A DNA stretch of 13,914 nt from positions 1 through 13,914 of the forward strand of contig JAHEOG010000150.1 in NCBI GenBank assembly GCA_018609925.1, written 5' to 3'. The position numbers were made by a program, and so were the translations under genes. Under the pieces are notes generated by a model. It saw only the letters and a program-made list of their open reading frames with translations. It had not been told where the DNA came from and did no database searches. This document shows, piece by piece, positions 1-6,657 of the stretch. Numbering within the stretch: the first letter of the stretch is position 1; each line of letters begins with the position of its first letter. Source of the DNA: Gammaproteobacteria bacterium (GTDB taxonomy: Bacteria > Pseudomonadota > Gammaproteobacteria > Thiohalorhabdales > Thiohalorhabdaceae).

Positions 1-1
1 A

Positions 2-481
2 TCATTCGGACCCTCCTGGGCTCACCCGCACCAGGCGGGCGATCCGAGCCTCCAGGTCCCGGAGCTCGGCCTCGGTCTCGGCGCTGCGGTTGAGGACGTG
101 GAGCTCCATGGCCTCGCCGCTGTCCTCCAGGAAGAGGGTACCCGGAAGCAGGCTCAGGACATGGGCGAACAGGAGCCGGGATGGGCCGGCGGGGAGGTGG
201 CAGCGGTAGCTGATCCGCTCAGGCTGGAGAGCCGGGGGGCGGCATAGGGCCCGCCAGGCCACGTCCCACCCGCCACGGAGGGAGCTGATCAGGAAGTAGG
301 GCAGGAAGGCCAGGCCCGCCAGGGGGCGGATGCCGGTTCCCTGGAAGGGGGCGAGGGCGTGTCCGATCCAGGCAGCCAGGGTTACGGTGGGCCCGCCCAC
401 GACCCAGGAAGCGGGGGAGCCGCCCGTAAAAAGGACCCATAAGGCCCCGAACAGGACGAGCGAAACCAGCAGGCGTGTCAT
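2..481 (-). CDS. mnhE: Na+/H+ antiporter subunit E (MnhE/MrpE)
   Basis: Small membrane subunit of the multisubunit Mrp/Mnh cation/proton antiporter, which exports Na+ in exchange for H+. The 159-residue product has the usual family length. Hydrophobic segments lie at about residues 3-20, 24-45 and 53-68, followed by a cytoplasmic part with the family signature around residues 106-130 (AHVLSLLPGTL, then ELHVLN). The reading frame stays open further upstream, but the ATG at 481 is chosen because a GGAGGG ribosome site sits just before it and homologues begin with this hydrophobic stretch. The stop codon overlaps an ATG (ATGA, positions 5-2), so the next cistron, probably mnhF, starts at the window edge by translational coupling. 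mnhE therefore looks like the first gene of an EFG-first Mrp operon. Family assignment is secure; the operon beyond the edge is inferred. Confidence 0.9.
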   Translation of the reverse strand: MTRLLVSLVLFGALWVLFTGGSPASWVVGGPTVTLAAWIGHALAPFQGTGIRPLAGLAFLPYFLISSLRGGWDVAWRALCRPPALQPERISYRCHLPAGPSRLLFAHVLSLLPGTLFLEDSGEAMELHVLNRSAETEAELRDLEARIARLVRVSPGGSE

Positions 482-582
482 GGAGCCCTCCGGTGTCCAG
501 ACTCCCTGTATCCCATAACCTCGTTGGAGGAGACAATCCCGCGGCCGGGGAGCTCCTTCGCGTGGCGGGGCTGTCCGAGCGA

Positions 583-1114
583 TCAGGGCGAATCGGGACG
601 GGTCCGGCCTGCAACCACTGTCTGTCCACCCCCAGCGGTCTTGGGCCGGTACATGGCGGCATCGGCTTCGGCGAGGAGGGCCTCCAGGTCGCGGCCGTGC
701 TCCGGGAAGAAGCTCACCCCGATCGAGGCGGAGATCAGCGCGGGGAAACCGGTGCGCTCCGCCGCCTGTTGGACCAAGTGGTGGAGCCGGTCGGTGAGCT
801 GCAAGACGCCGGTCTCGTCCGCGGGGATGGCGCACAGGACGATCTCGTCCCCCGGAGCGTGGCACCGCATCGGGGTCTTCGGGATCCCGTCAGGCGGCCA
901 GGTAGCTACTTCCCACATAGCCGTTGGGATCCCCGCTGTTGTCCCGGGCGAATTCCTGCCAGGCGGCCTTCACCGATAGGATGGTGCCCGCTTCGTCCAG
1001 GATCGCCGCTTGGTGGGGGCGGGCCAGGAAGGCCCCAACGAAGAGCGCCTCGTCTATAAGGGGGTGCTCCCCAGGGGGATCGGTGGCTCCGACTAGGGAT
1101 ACGGTGCGGCCCAC
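583..1114 (-). pseudogene. Degraded PAS-GGDEF (diguanylate cyclase) gene
   Basis: Remains of a sensor diguanylate cyclase gene, which would have made cyclic di-GMP. The 5' part (1114 down to 890, GTG start, 74 codons) reads as the beginning of a PAS domain (AAILDEAGTILSVKAAWQEF, then YVGSSYL) and stops at TGA. The 3' part (about 889 down to 583) is in a different frame and reads as the second half of a GGDEF domain, with ISASIGVSFFPEHG, then LLAEADAAMYRPKTAG. The rest of the PAS domain, the linker and the first half of the GGDEF domain (the DxLTGLPNR-like region) are absent. The signature itself is altered to PGDEI. An internal deletion plus frame change is the simplest reading, so no active enzyme is expected. 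It lies upstream of mnhE on the same strand with a gap of about 100 bases. Confidence 0.75.
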
Positions 1115-1118
1115 TTCC

Positions 1119-1166
1119 TCTGCTTTGCGTTAGATGGGGGTCCGGGCCCGGTCCGCTTTGCCTTAG
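1119..1166. repeat. Imperfect 15-bp direct repeat around a GC palindrome
   Basis: Two copies of a 15-mer, TCTGCTTTGCGTTAG at 1119-1133 and TCCGCTTTGCCTTAG at 1152-1166, match at 13 of 15 positions and are 33 bp apart, about three helical turns. A perfect 10-bp palindrome (CCGGGCCCGG, 1142-1151) lies between them. They sit in the gap between the degraded cyclase gene and yheT. They could be a paired operator left from the regulation of the lost gene, but chance is possible. Confidence 0.35.
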
Positions 1167-1208
1167 CCTCGCCGCTCCGCGAACTGAGGTGCGGGGAGAA
1201 CCAATCTT

Positions 1209-1214
1209 TATACT
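1209..1214 (+). promoter_or_regulatory. Candidate -10 element for yheT
   Basis: TATACT lies in a small AT-rich island (CTTTATACTAAAA) within otherwise GC-rich DNA, 85 bases before the chosen yheT start. It matches the sigma-70 -10 consensus at five of six positions. No convincing -35 hexamer lies 16-18 bp upstream, so the call rests on the -10 and the local base composition. Confidence 0.4.
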
Positions 1215-1299
1215 AAAAGCGATGGGACCTCGGCCAGAGGACAAGGCCCGGCGCGGTTCCCAAAGGCTCGGCTCAGGCTGTCCGGAGGGCGAGGGCTCC

Positions 1300-2370
1300 A
1301 TGGGTACGGAGGATATGGTCAATAGAGAGCGATACGGGATGGGTGGACCGGGTGGGCCCGAGGGGTCTCCCGACCCGGGTCCCTTCCGACCGGCCTGGTG
1401 GCTGCCCGGGGGGCACCTGCAGACCCTGTGGCCGGTCTTCTTCCGCCGGCGCCGCCTTCCTGGGCTGTACCGCGAGCGCCTGGAGCTCCCCGACGGCGAT
1501 TTCCTGGATTTGGATTGGACGAACGGAGCCCCCGAAGGGGCGCCCGTGGTCGTGTTGCTGCACGGACTGGAGGGGGGCCGCGGCTCCCATTACCTACCCG
1601 GGCTTGCGACGGGTCTTCGCAAGCTCGGTATGGAGGGGGTCCTGATGTATCTGAGGGGGTGCAGCGGCGAGCCCAATCGTAGCGCGAGGCGCTATTCGGG
1701 GGGGAGCAGCGACGATCTGGGCACGGTGATCGAGCACATCCGGGAAGCTCGGCCCGGGGCTCCCTTGGCCGCGGTGGGCTATTCCCTGGGGGGCAACATC
1801 CTGCTCAAGTGGCTGGGCGAGATGGGGGATCACTCGCCCCTGGCGGGTGCCGTGGCCGTCTCCCCGCCCTTTCAGCTGGATCAGGCGGCGGCGCGCCTGG
1901 AGCGGGGGCTCTCCCGGATCTACCGCCGTCACCTCCTGGGGTCTTTGAAACGGGCCATGGCGGAGAAGGCTTGCCAACGCCCGGATGCCCCTCCGGTGCC
2001 GGTGGGGACCTTGGCTCGCCTGCGCAGCTTCCGGGCCTTCGACGACGCGGTTACCGCGCCCCTTCACGGCTACCACGGGGTGGCCGACTACTATGCCCGG
2101 GCGAGCTGCCGGCCCTATCTGGGAGAAATCCGCAGCCCCACCCTGATCCTCCACAGCACCGACGACCCCTTCACCACCTCCGATGCGGTGCCCAGCCTCG
2201 AAGAGCTGTCCCCCCAGGTGGAGCTGGAGCTTTATGCCCGCGGCGGCCACGTCGGTTTCCTGGCCGGGCGCTGGCCCGGGCGGCCTCGCTACTGGCTGGA
2301 CCAGCGCATCCTGGCCTACCTCCAGCAGACCCTCCGGGGTGCCCCCCTGTCAGTAACCGCTCCGGGCTAA
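1300..2370 (+). CDS. yheT: YheT-family alpha/beta hydrolase
   Basis: Cytoplasmic alpha/beta-hydrolase of the YheT (UPF0017) family, probably an esterase or carboxylesterase of unknown natural substrate. The 356-residue product carries the family landmarks in order: GGHLQTLWP near the start, RLELPDGDFLDLDW, HGLEGG (oxyanion region), LRGCSGEPNR, the nucleophile elbow GYSLGGN with Ser162, FDDAVTAPLHGY, then the acid in STDDPF (Asp288/289) and the base in GGHVGF (His317). The triad is intact. ATG 1300 is preferred because GAGGG (1291-1295) precedes it at 4-base spacing. ATG 1339 would give 343 residues, closer to E. coli YheT, and cannot be excluded. The frame is also open upstream to 1189, but that part overlaps the candidate promoter. 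It is transcribed away from the degraded cyclase gene. No terminator was seen before the porin. Confidence 0.92.
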   Translation: MGTEDMVNRERYGMGGPGGPEGSPDPGPFRPAWWLPGGHLQTLWPVFFRRRRLPGLYRERLELPDGDFLDLDWTNGAPEGAPVVVLLHGLEGGRGSHYLPGLATGLRKLGMEGVLMYLRGCSGEPNRSARRYSGGSSDDLGTVIEHIREARPGAPLAAVGYSLGGNILLKWLGEMGDHSPLAGAVAVSPPFQLDQAAARLERGLSRIYRRHLLGSLKRAMAEKACQRPDAPPVPVGTLARLRSFRAFDDAVTAPLHGYHGVADYYARASCRPYLGEIRSPTLILHSTDDPFTTSDAVPSLEELSPQVELELYARGGHVGFLAGRWPGRPRYWLDQRILAYLQQTLRGAPLSVTAPG

Positions 2371-2378
2371 GCAAGGCC

Positions 2379-2418
2379 CTGTCATCCCTCCGTAATACAC
2401 CTGCAATACCGCCTTCAT
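2379..2418 (+). promoter_or_regulatory. Tandem Pho box (PhoB sites)
   Basis: Four 7-mers begin exactly 11 bp apart: CTGTCAT (2379), CCGTAAT (2390), CTGCAAT (2401) and CCTTCAT (2412), each separated by 4 bp. The PhoB site consensus is CTGTCAT-N4-CTGTCAT. The first unit is a perfect match and the others match at 5 of 7 positions. The array starts 9 bases after the yheT stop and ends 97 bases before the porin start. A possible -10 (TTATTG, 2428-2433) lies 9 bases beyond it, the usual arrangement when PhoB replaces the -35 contact. The downstream gene is a phosphate/polyphosphate porin, which supports the call. Confidence 0.75.
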
Positions 2419-2502
2419 CTTCCCCTCTTATTGTCCACTTCAGTCGCAACCGCGATGCCCGCGCAAGGCATTTCCCAAGGACCCATTGCTTTCCAACCGC
2501 AC

Positions 2503-2507
2503 GGAGG
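2503..2507 (+). promoter_or_regulatory. Ribosome binding site deciding the porin start
   Basis: GGAGG stands 7 bases before ATG 2515. It selects this start over the in-frame ATG at 2431, which would lie inside the promoter region and put 28 uncharged, non-signal-like residues before the signal peptide. Confidence 0.7.
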
Positions 2508-2514
2508 TTCCCCA

Positions 2515-3831
2515 ATGGGCGCAAATCCAAGGTGGCTGACGTACCTGCTGTTGGTGGGCGTCGGCGTCGGGGCGCAGTCGGCCCTGGCCCAAACCGACAC
2601 CGATATGGAGCAGCTCAAGGAGCGCTTGTCAGAGGTCGAGGAGCGACTGGAGGACGCGGAGGGCGATCAGGCGCCCTGGGACAAGTACGTCGACGAGTTC
2701 GGCGGCCGCATCATGTTCGACCAGACCTGGGCCTTCGGCGAGGACCAAGGGCTGGAGAACGCCGTCAACGGCAATAACAATCTGGAGGAGGGCGCTGAGC
2801 TCCGCCGGGTGCGCTTCTTCGCCGAGGGCTCGGTAGCCCCCTGGCTGGCCTACAAGCTGCAGATCGATTTCGCGGGCGGTGCGGAGGCCAAGGACGTCTA
2901 TATGCAGGCCCACGGGTTGGGCAGTATGCCTTCTGTCAAGGTGGGCCACTTCAAGGAGCCCCTGAGCCTGCAGGAGCAGACCTCCAGCAAGTACATCTCC
3001 CTGATGTCCCGGACCATGCTCGCCGACGAGGTGGGCTCGGTGGGCCGCAACGCCGGCATCATGCTCACCGACCACTTCGCCAATGACCGGCTCAATGTGG
3101 CCCTGGGCGTATTCAATCCGAACTTCGGAAACTGGGAGACGCCCTCGGGGTCGTCTAACGAGGGCAACGTCAGCATCACCGGCCGGGTGACTTCCCCGAT
3201 CCTCTATAGCGACGGCGGGGACCGGGTCCTCCACGTTGGTGCCGGATTCTCCCACCGCAAGGTGGATAGCTTTAGCCTGGGTCAGGAGCCGGAGGTCCAC
3301 AAGACCGACGACTTCATCAGTGGCACAGTGGCTAATGTCGACAGTCGGCAGATCTACGGGGCGGAGCTGGCCGGGGTCTTCGGTCCGGCCCACGCCCAGG
3401 CCGAGTATGTTCGGTCCAATATCAACACCCCCAACGGCCCCGACCCCGACATCGATACCTACTATGTCCAGGGCGGGGTGGTTCTGACCGGGGAGAGCCG
3501 GCCCTACGACAAGGCGGATGGGGACTTCGGGCGGATTAAACCGGCCAGCCCGTTCACCGGGCTGGGAAGCGGACCCGGTGCCTGGGAGGTGGTGGGGCGC
3601 TACTCGGTGATGGACGCCGAGGAGATGGCCAATGCGGCCAGCTTTAACGGGAACCTTCCCGGACTGGCTGCCGGCGACCCGGCAAATGTGGCTGAATTGA
3701 ATGTCTTCAGCGCGGGCATCAACTGGTACCCGGTGGCCCACGCCAAGTGGATGCTGAACTTCGTCCACGCCGACCAGGACGCCTTGGGCGAGTCCAACTT
3801 CCTTGCCACCCGTTTCCAGGTGGACTTCTAG
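2515..3831 (+). CDS. Phosphate/polyphosphate-selective porin (OprP/OprO type)
   Basis: Outer-membrane porin of the phosphate-selective porin O and P family, which lets phosphate or polyphosphate into the periplasm. The 438-residue precursor starts with a signal peptide: MGANPR, a hydrophobic core, then ALA cleaved before Gln26. A short charged coiled coil follows (about residues 31-50, MEQLKERLSEVEERLEDAEG), as in trimeric OprP-like porins. The beta-barrel part contains LRRVRFFAEGSV, YKLQIDFAGG and VGHFKEPLSLQEQTSS, typical of the family. The chain ends in Phe (RFQVDF), the usual BamA recognition residue. The upstream Pho box predicts induction in phosphate starvation, and a hairpin terminator follows, so it is probably monocistronic. 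Phosphate versus polyphosphate preference cannot be told from sequence alone. Confidence 0.88.
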   Translation: MGANPRWLTYLLLVGVGVGAQSALAQTDTDMEQLKERLSEVEERLEDAEGDQAPWDKYVDEFGGRIMFDQTWAFGEDQGLENAVNGNNNLEEGAELRRVRFFAEGSVAPWLAYKLQIDFAGGAEAKDVYMQAHGLGSMPSVKVGHFKEPLSLQEQTSSKYISLMSRTMLADEVGSVGRNAGIMLTDHFANDRLNVALGVFNPNFGNWETPSGSSNEGNVSITGRVTSPILYSDGGDRVLHVGAGFSHRKVDSFSLGQEPEVHKTDDFISGTVANVDSRQIYGAELAGVFGPAHAQAEYVRSNINTPNGPDPDIDTYYVQGGVVLTGESRPYDKADGDFGRIKPASPFTGLGSGPGAWEVVGRYSVMDAEEMANAASFNGNLPGLAAGDPANVAELNVFSAGINWYPVAHAKWMLNFVHADQDALGESNFLATRFQVDF

Positions 3832-3858
3832 GCCGCATTCTCCCTCAGGTCCCTCCCC

Positions 3859-3885
3859 GGGCCCGGCCTTCGGCCGGGCCCTTTT
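3859..3885 (+). terminator. Rho-independent terminator after the porin
   Basis: A perfect 10-bp GC stem (GGGCCCGGCC, 3859-3868, with GGCCGGGCCC, 3872-3881) closes a TTC loop and is followed by TTTT. It begins 27 bases after the porin stop and separates the porin from the FIST operon. Confidence 0.88.
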
Positions 3886-3942
3886 GCATGGTCGCGGTGT
3901 TTGGGCCCGGGGGGCGTCTGGCCGGGGATTGCCTACCCGGGG

Positions 3943-3948
3943 TAGAAT
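3943..3948 (+). promoter_or_regulatory. Candidate -10 element for the FIST operon
   Basis: TAGAAT (five of six consensus positions) lies after the porin terminator and 77 bases before the FIST start, in the only gap before this operon. No clear -35 hexamer is visible at normal spacing. Confidence 0.35.
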
Positions 3949-4025
3949 GCGGCGTCCCGGTGACCCCTCCCTGCGGTCGGCCCTGCCGGGCGGCCGCAGC
4001 TCCCGAGACCGGTGGATACGCCCTC

Positions 4026-5147
4026 ATGCACCAGTTCGTGGCCGGACATTCCGGCGGTCCCCTCTGGCGGGACGCCGCCGACGCCTGCCTGGAGCAGATG
4101 GGGCCCCTGCCCGGGGCGGCCAATCTCGGCTTCCTCTACGTGAGCGACGAATGGAGCGACGAGGTCGAGGCCATCCTGGATTACTTCCAGGCCCGCACGG
4201 GGATCGGGCAGTGGGTGGGCACCCTGGGGGCCGGGGTGGTGGCCAGCGGAGTGGAATACCACCGCGAGCCTGGCATGAGCGCGATGGTGGGGGCCTTCCC
4301 GGCGGATGGGTTCCGCATGCTGCCCACCGTGGCGGGGGGCTTGGAGGATCTTCAGGCCGAGCTCGGCTCCTGGTACGAGCGATGCGAGCGGATCCGCGGG
4401 GTGGTCCACGGCGATCCACGCAATGCGGCCCTGGGTGCGCTCATCGCCGGTCTGGCCGGGGAGCTGCCCCACGGCTTCCTGGTGGGGGGATTGACCTCCA
4501 CCCGCAGGCGGGCCTATCCCCAGCTCGCCGGGACAATGACCGAGGGCGGCCTGTCGGGGGTGCTGCTCTCGGAGGAGGTGCCAATGGTGTGCGGACTCAC
4601 CCAGGGCTGCACCCCCATCGGCCCGCCGCGGACGGTGACCGAGGCGGAAGGCAACGTCCTGGTGGGACTCGACGGTCGGCCAGCGCTGGAGGTCTTCTAC
4701 GAGGACATCGGTGAGCTCCTGGCGCGGGACCTGAACAAGGCGGCCGGCTACATCTTCGCGGCCCTGCCCCAGGAGGGCTCCGACAGCGGAGACTACCTGG
4801 TGCGCAACCTTGTGGGGGTGAATACCGACCGGGGCGTCGTCGGCATCAGCGAGCAGATGAACCCCGGCCAGGAGGTCGTGTTCTGCCGCCGCGACGGCAA
4901 TACCGCGCGGGAGGACCTGGTCCGCATGGTGAGCGAGACCCGCGAGCGGGCGGGGGAGGCCCCGCGGGGCGGGCTCTACTTCTCCTGCGTGGGTCGGGGA
5001 GAGAACCTGTTCGGGGGCGATTCCAACGAGCTGCGTCTGGTGGCGGAAGAGCTGGGCGATGTCCCCCTGGCCGGCTTCTTCTGCAACGGCGAGATCCACG
5101 ACGCCCGGCTCTACGGCTACACCGGCGTGCTGGCCCTGTTCCCGTGA
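4026..5147 (+). CDS. FIST N/FIST C domain sensory protein
   Basis: Protein with FIST_N and FIST_C domains, a module proposed to bind small ligands such as amino acids and often linked to signal transduction. The 373-residue product has no signal peptide or membrane segment and should be cytoplasmic. The N-terminal half begins FVAGHSGGPLWRDAADACL, the usual FIST opening, and runs through LGAGVVASGVEY and GFLVGGLTS. The C-terminal half includes ARDLNKAAGYIFAALP, then YLVRNLVGVN, and ends with FFCNGEI...YGYTGVLALF, the FIST_C signature. No kinase or output domain is fused. The frame is open upstream into the porin, but ATG 4026 matches the family start; its ribosome site (GGTGGA, 4011-4016) is modest. 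The stop overlaps the GTG of the next gene (GTGA), so the two are translationally coupled. Confidence 0.88.
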   Translation: MHQFVAGHSGGPLWRDAADACLEQMGPLPGAANLGFLYVSDEWSDEVEAILDYFQARTGIGQWVGTLGAGVVASGVEYHREPGMSAMVGAFPADGFRMLPTVAGGLEDLQAELGSWYERCERIRGVVHGDPRNAALGALIAGLAGELPHGFLVGGLTSTRRRAYPQLAGTMTEGGLSGVLLSEEVPMVCGLTQGCTPIGPPRTVTEAEGNVLVGLDGRPALEVFYEDIGELLARDLNKAAGYIFAALPQEGSDSGDYLVRNLVGVNTDRGVVGISEQMNPGQEVVFCRRDGNTAREDLVRMVSETRERAGEAPRGGLYFSCVGRGENLFGGDSNELRLVAEELGDVPLAGFFCNGEIHDARLYGYTGVLALFP

Positions 5148-5629
5148 GCGCCTCCCGCCTGGCCCTCGCCAAGGTGCTCTCTGGAGGCCAGACCGGGGTG
5201 GACCGTGCCGCCCTGGACGCCGCGCTGGAGGCGGGCCTTCCCGTCGGCGGATGGTGCCCGCGGGGGCGCCGCGCCGAGGACGGGCCCATCGATCCGGCCT
5301 ATCCCCTCAGCGAAACCCCCGATCCGGGATACGAGCAGCGCACCGAGTGGAACGTCCGGGAGGCGGACGCCACTCTGATCCTCAACTGGGGGCTGCTGGA
5401 GGGGGGTACCGCCCTCACCGTGGACTACCTGGCGGCCGGGGAGCGGCCCTACCTGTTGATCCAGCTGGACGAGGATCCCGATCCCAAGCAGGTCCGGCAG
5501 TGGCTGCGCGAAGGGGGCTTCGAGACGCTGAACGTGGCCGGTCCCCGCGCGAGCAAGGAGCCGCGGGTCTACGAGGCCGCCCGCGAGCTGCTGGTGAAGG
5601 TCTTCGCGGGGGAGGACCGCGGCGAGTGA
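5144..5629 (+). CDS. Putative molybdenum carrier, SLOG/YpsA-like
   Basis: 161-residue protein of the 'putative molybdenum carrier' family, a branch of the SLOG/LOG-like Rossmann fold that binds nucleotides or nucleotide-derived ligands. The visible signature is VLSGGQTGVDRAALDAAL (residues 11-28, glycine-rich phosphate loop), followed by GGWCPRGRRAEDG, the conserved TEWNVREADATLIL and GGTALT. The molybdenum name comes from a distant resemblance to the molybdenum-cofactor carrier; no molybdenum gene is nearby. The start is GTG, overlapping the FIST stop (GTGA), and the stop overlaps the GTG of mak in the same way. Strict coupling with a sensor and a sugar kinase suggests a nucleotide- or sugar-related ligand, but this is inference. 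The fold is clear; the role is unknown. Confidence 0.85.
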   Translation: MSASRLALAKVLSGGQTGVDRAALDAALEAGLPVGGWCPRGRRAEDGPIDPAYPLSETPDPGYEQRTEWNVREADATLILNWGLLEGGTALTVDYLAAGERPYLLIQLDEDPDPKQVRQWLREGGFETLNVAGPRASKEPRVYEAARELLVKVFAGEDRGE

Positions 5630-6540
5630 GCCGGCTGCGGATCGGGGTGGACCTGGGCGGCACCAAGACCGAGCTCCGCCTCCTGGACGAGACCGGCGAG
5701 GAGCGCCTGCGCCAGCGGACGGCGAGCCCCCGCGGGGACTACGGGGCCACCCTGGCGAATGTGGCCTCGCTGGTGGAGGGGGCCGAGGGGGAGCTGGGTG
5801 CCCGGGCCTCGGTCGGGGTGGCCATCCCCGGCGCCGTTTCCCCGAGCACGGGCCGGGTCAAGAACGCCAACTCCACCTGGCTGAACGGCCACCCGCTCCA
5901 CCGGGATCTGGCGGATCGCCTCGGCCGACCGGTCGGTGTCGCCAACGACGCCAACTGCTTCGCCCTTTCCGAGGCCACCGACGGTGCCGGGGCGAACGCG
6001 CACTCCCTGTTCGGGGTCATTGTGGGTACGGGCACCGGAGCCGGCATCGCCCTGGCCGGGCAGGTGCTGACCGGCGCCAACGCCATTGCGGGGGAGTGGG
6101 GGCACAATCCCCTGCCCTGGCCGGACGCAGAGGAAACGCCGGGCCCGCCTTGCTACTGCGGCCGGCGTGGCTGCATCGAGACCTTCCTGTCGGGGCCGGG
6201 TCTGAGCGCCGAGCACGAGCGCCGCACCGGAAGCCGTCTGGAGCCCGATGCCATCATCGCCGGTGCGGCCGCGGGCGAGACCGCCTGCGAGCGCACCCTG
6301 GCCTGCTATGAGCACCGCATGGCGCGGGGCCTGGCCCACGTCATCAACCTGTTGGATCCGGAGGTGATCGTCCTGGGGGGCGGTTTGGGCAATGTAAACC
6401 GGCTCTACCGGCGGCTGCCGCAGCCCTGGGATCCCTTCGTCTTCTCGGACCGGTTGGCTACCAGGCTCGTCCCACCGGTCCATGGCGACGCCAGCGGTGC
6501 GCGCGGTGCCGCCCGGTTGGGACCCGACCCCGGGGACTGA
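5626..6540 (+). CDS. mak: ROK-family fructokinase (Mak)
   Basis: ATP-dependent sugar kinase of the ROK family. It is closest to E. coli Mak (fructokinase/mannokinase), which makes fructose 6-phosphate in the cytoplasm; NagK is a near paralogue. The 304 residues match the family length of about 302. Motifs: DLGGTKTE at 9-16 (ATP phosphate loop), VKNANSTWLNG (sugar-site loop), ANDAN with catalytic Asp108, GTGTGAGI, GEWGHNPLPW with His160, and the zinc site CYCGRRGCIE with Cys176, Cys178 and Cys183. LLDPEVIVLGGGLGNV follows. All catalytic and zinc residues are present. The start is GTG 5626, overlapping the previous stop, with GGAGGA at 5611-5616. It is the last gene of the FIST-SLOG-ROK operon. 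No clear terminator follows. Confidence 0.9.
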   Translation: MSRLRIGVDLGGTKTELRLLDETGEERLRQRTASPRGDYGATLANVASLVEGAEGELGARASVGVAIPGAVSPSTGRVKNANSTWLNGHPLHRDLADRLGRPVGVANDANCFALSEATDGAGANAHSLFGVIVGTGTGAGIALAGQVLTGANAIAGEWGHNPLPWPDAEETPGPPCYCGRRGCIETFLSGPGLSAEHERRTGSRLEPDAIIAGAAAGETACERTLACYEHRMARGLAHVINLLDPEVIVLGGGLGNVNRLYRRLPQPWDPFVFSDRLATRLVPPVHGDASGARGAARLGPDPGD

Positions 6541-6613
6541 GGAAGCCCTTCCAGCCCCCTCGGGTTAGCCGCCCGGACGGAATCTGGGAAAATCGGTCAC
6601 CCGTAAAGTCGAT

Positions 6614-6632
6614 GGATCCGATAACGGGATCC
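6614..6632 (+). other. Small hairpin in the metX leader
   Basis: Two GGATCC copies (6614-6619 and 6627-6632), each self-complementary, can pair around a 7-base loop, 25 bases before the metX start. No known riboswitch was recognised in the 117-base gap after mak. The GATAAC inside the loop could alternatively be a poor -10 element. Confidence 0.25.
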
Positions 6633-6657
6633 CGGCTCCAGCAAGGACGCAGACCCC

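Noticed and set aside
482..582. Sigma-70 promoter for mnhE (TTGTCT with GATACA 18 bp away on the minus strand)
   Set aside because: The -10 match is too weak to distinguish from chance, although some promoter should lie here.
475..1059. Long plus-strand open frames over the degraded cyclase gene
   Set aside because: They read as arginine/proline-rich shadow sequence; the minus strand carries recognisable PAS and GGDEF motifs.
1189..1299. Extended N-terminus of YheT
   Set aside because: The extra residues overlap the candidate -10 region, have no counterpart in YheT homologues, and lack the better ribosome site seen at 1300.
2629..3768. 379-residue minus-strand open frame opposite the porin
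   Set aside because: It mirrors the porin codons, has no recognisable domain or ribosome site, and the porin is strongly supported.
6541..6657. SAM-type riboswitch ahead of metX
   Set aside because: Only a short GGATCC hairpin is visible; no conserved riboswitch core was recognised.
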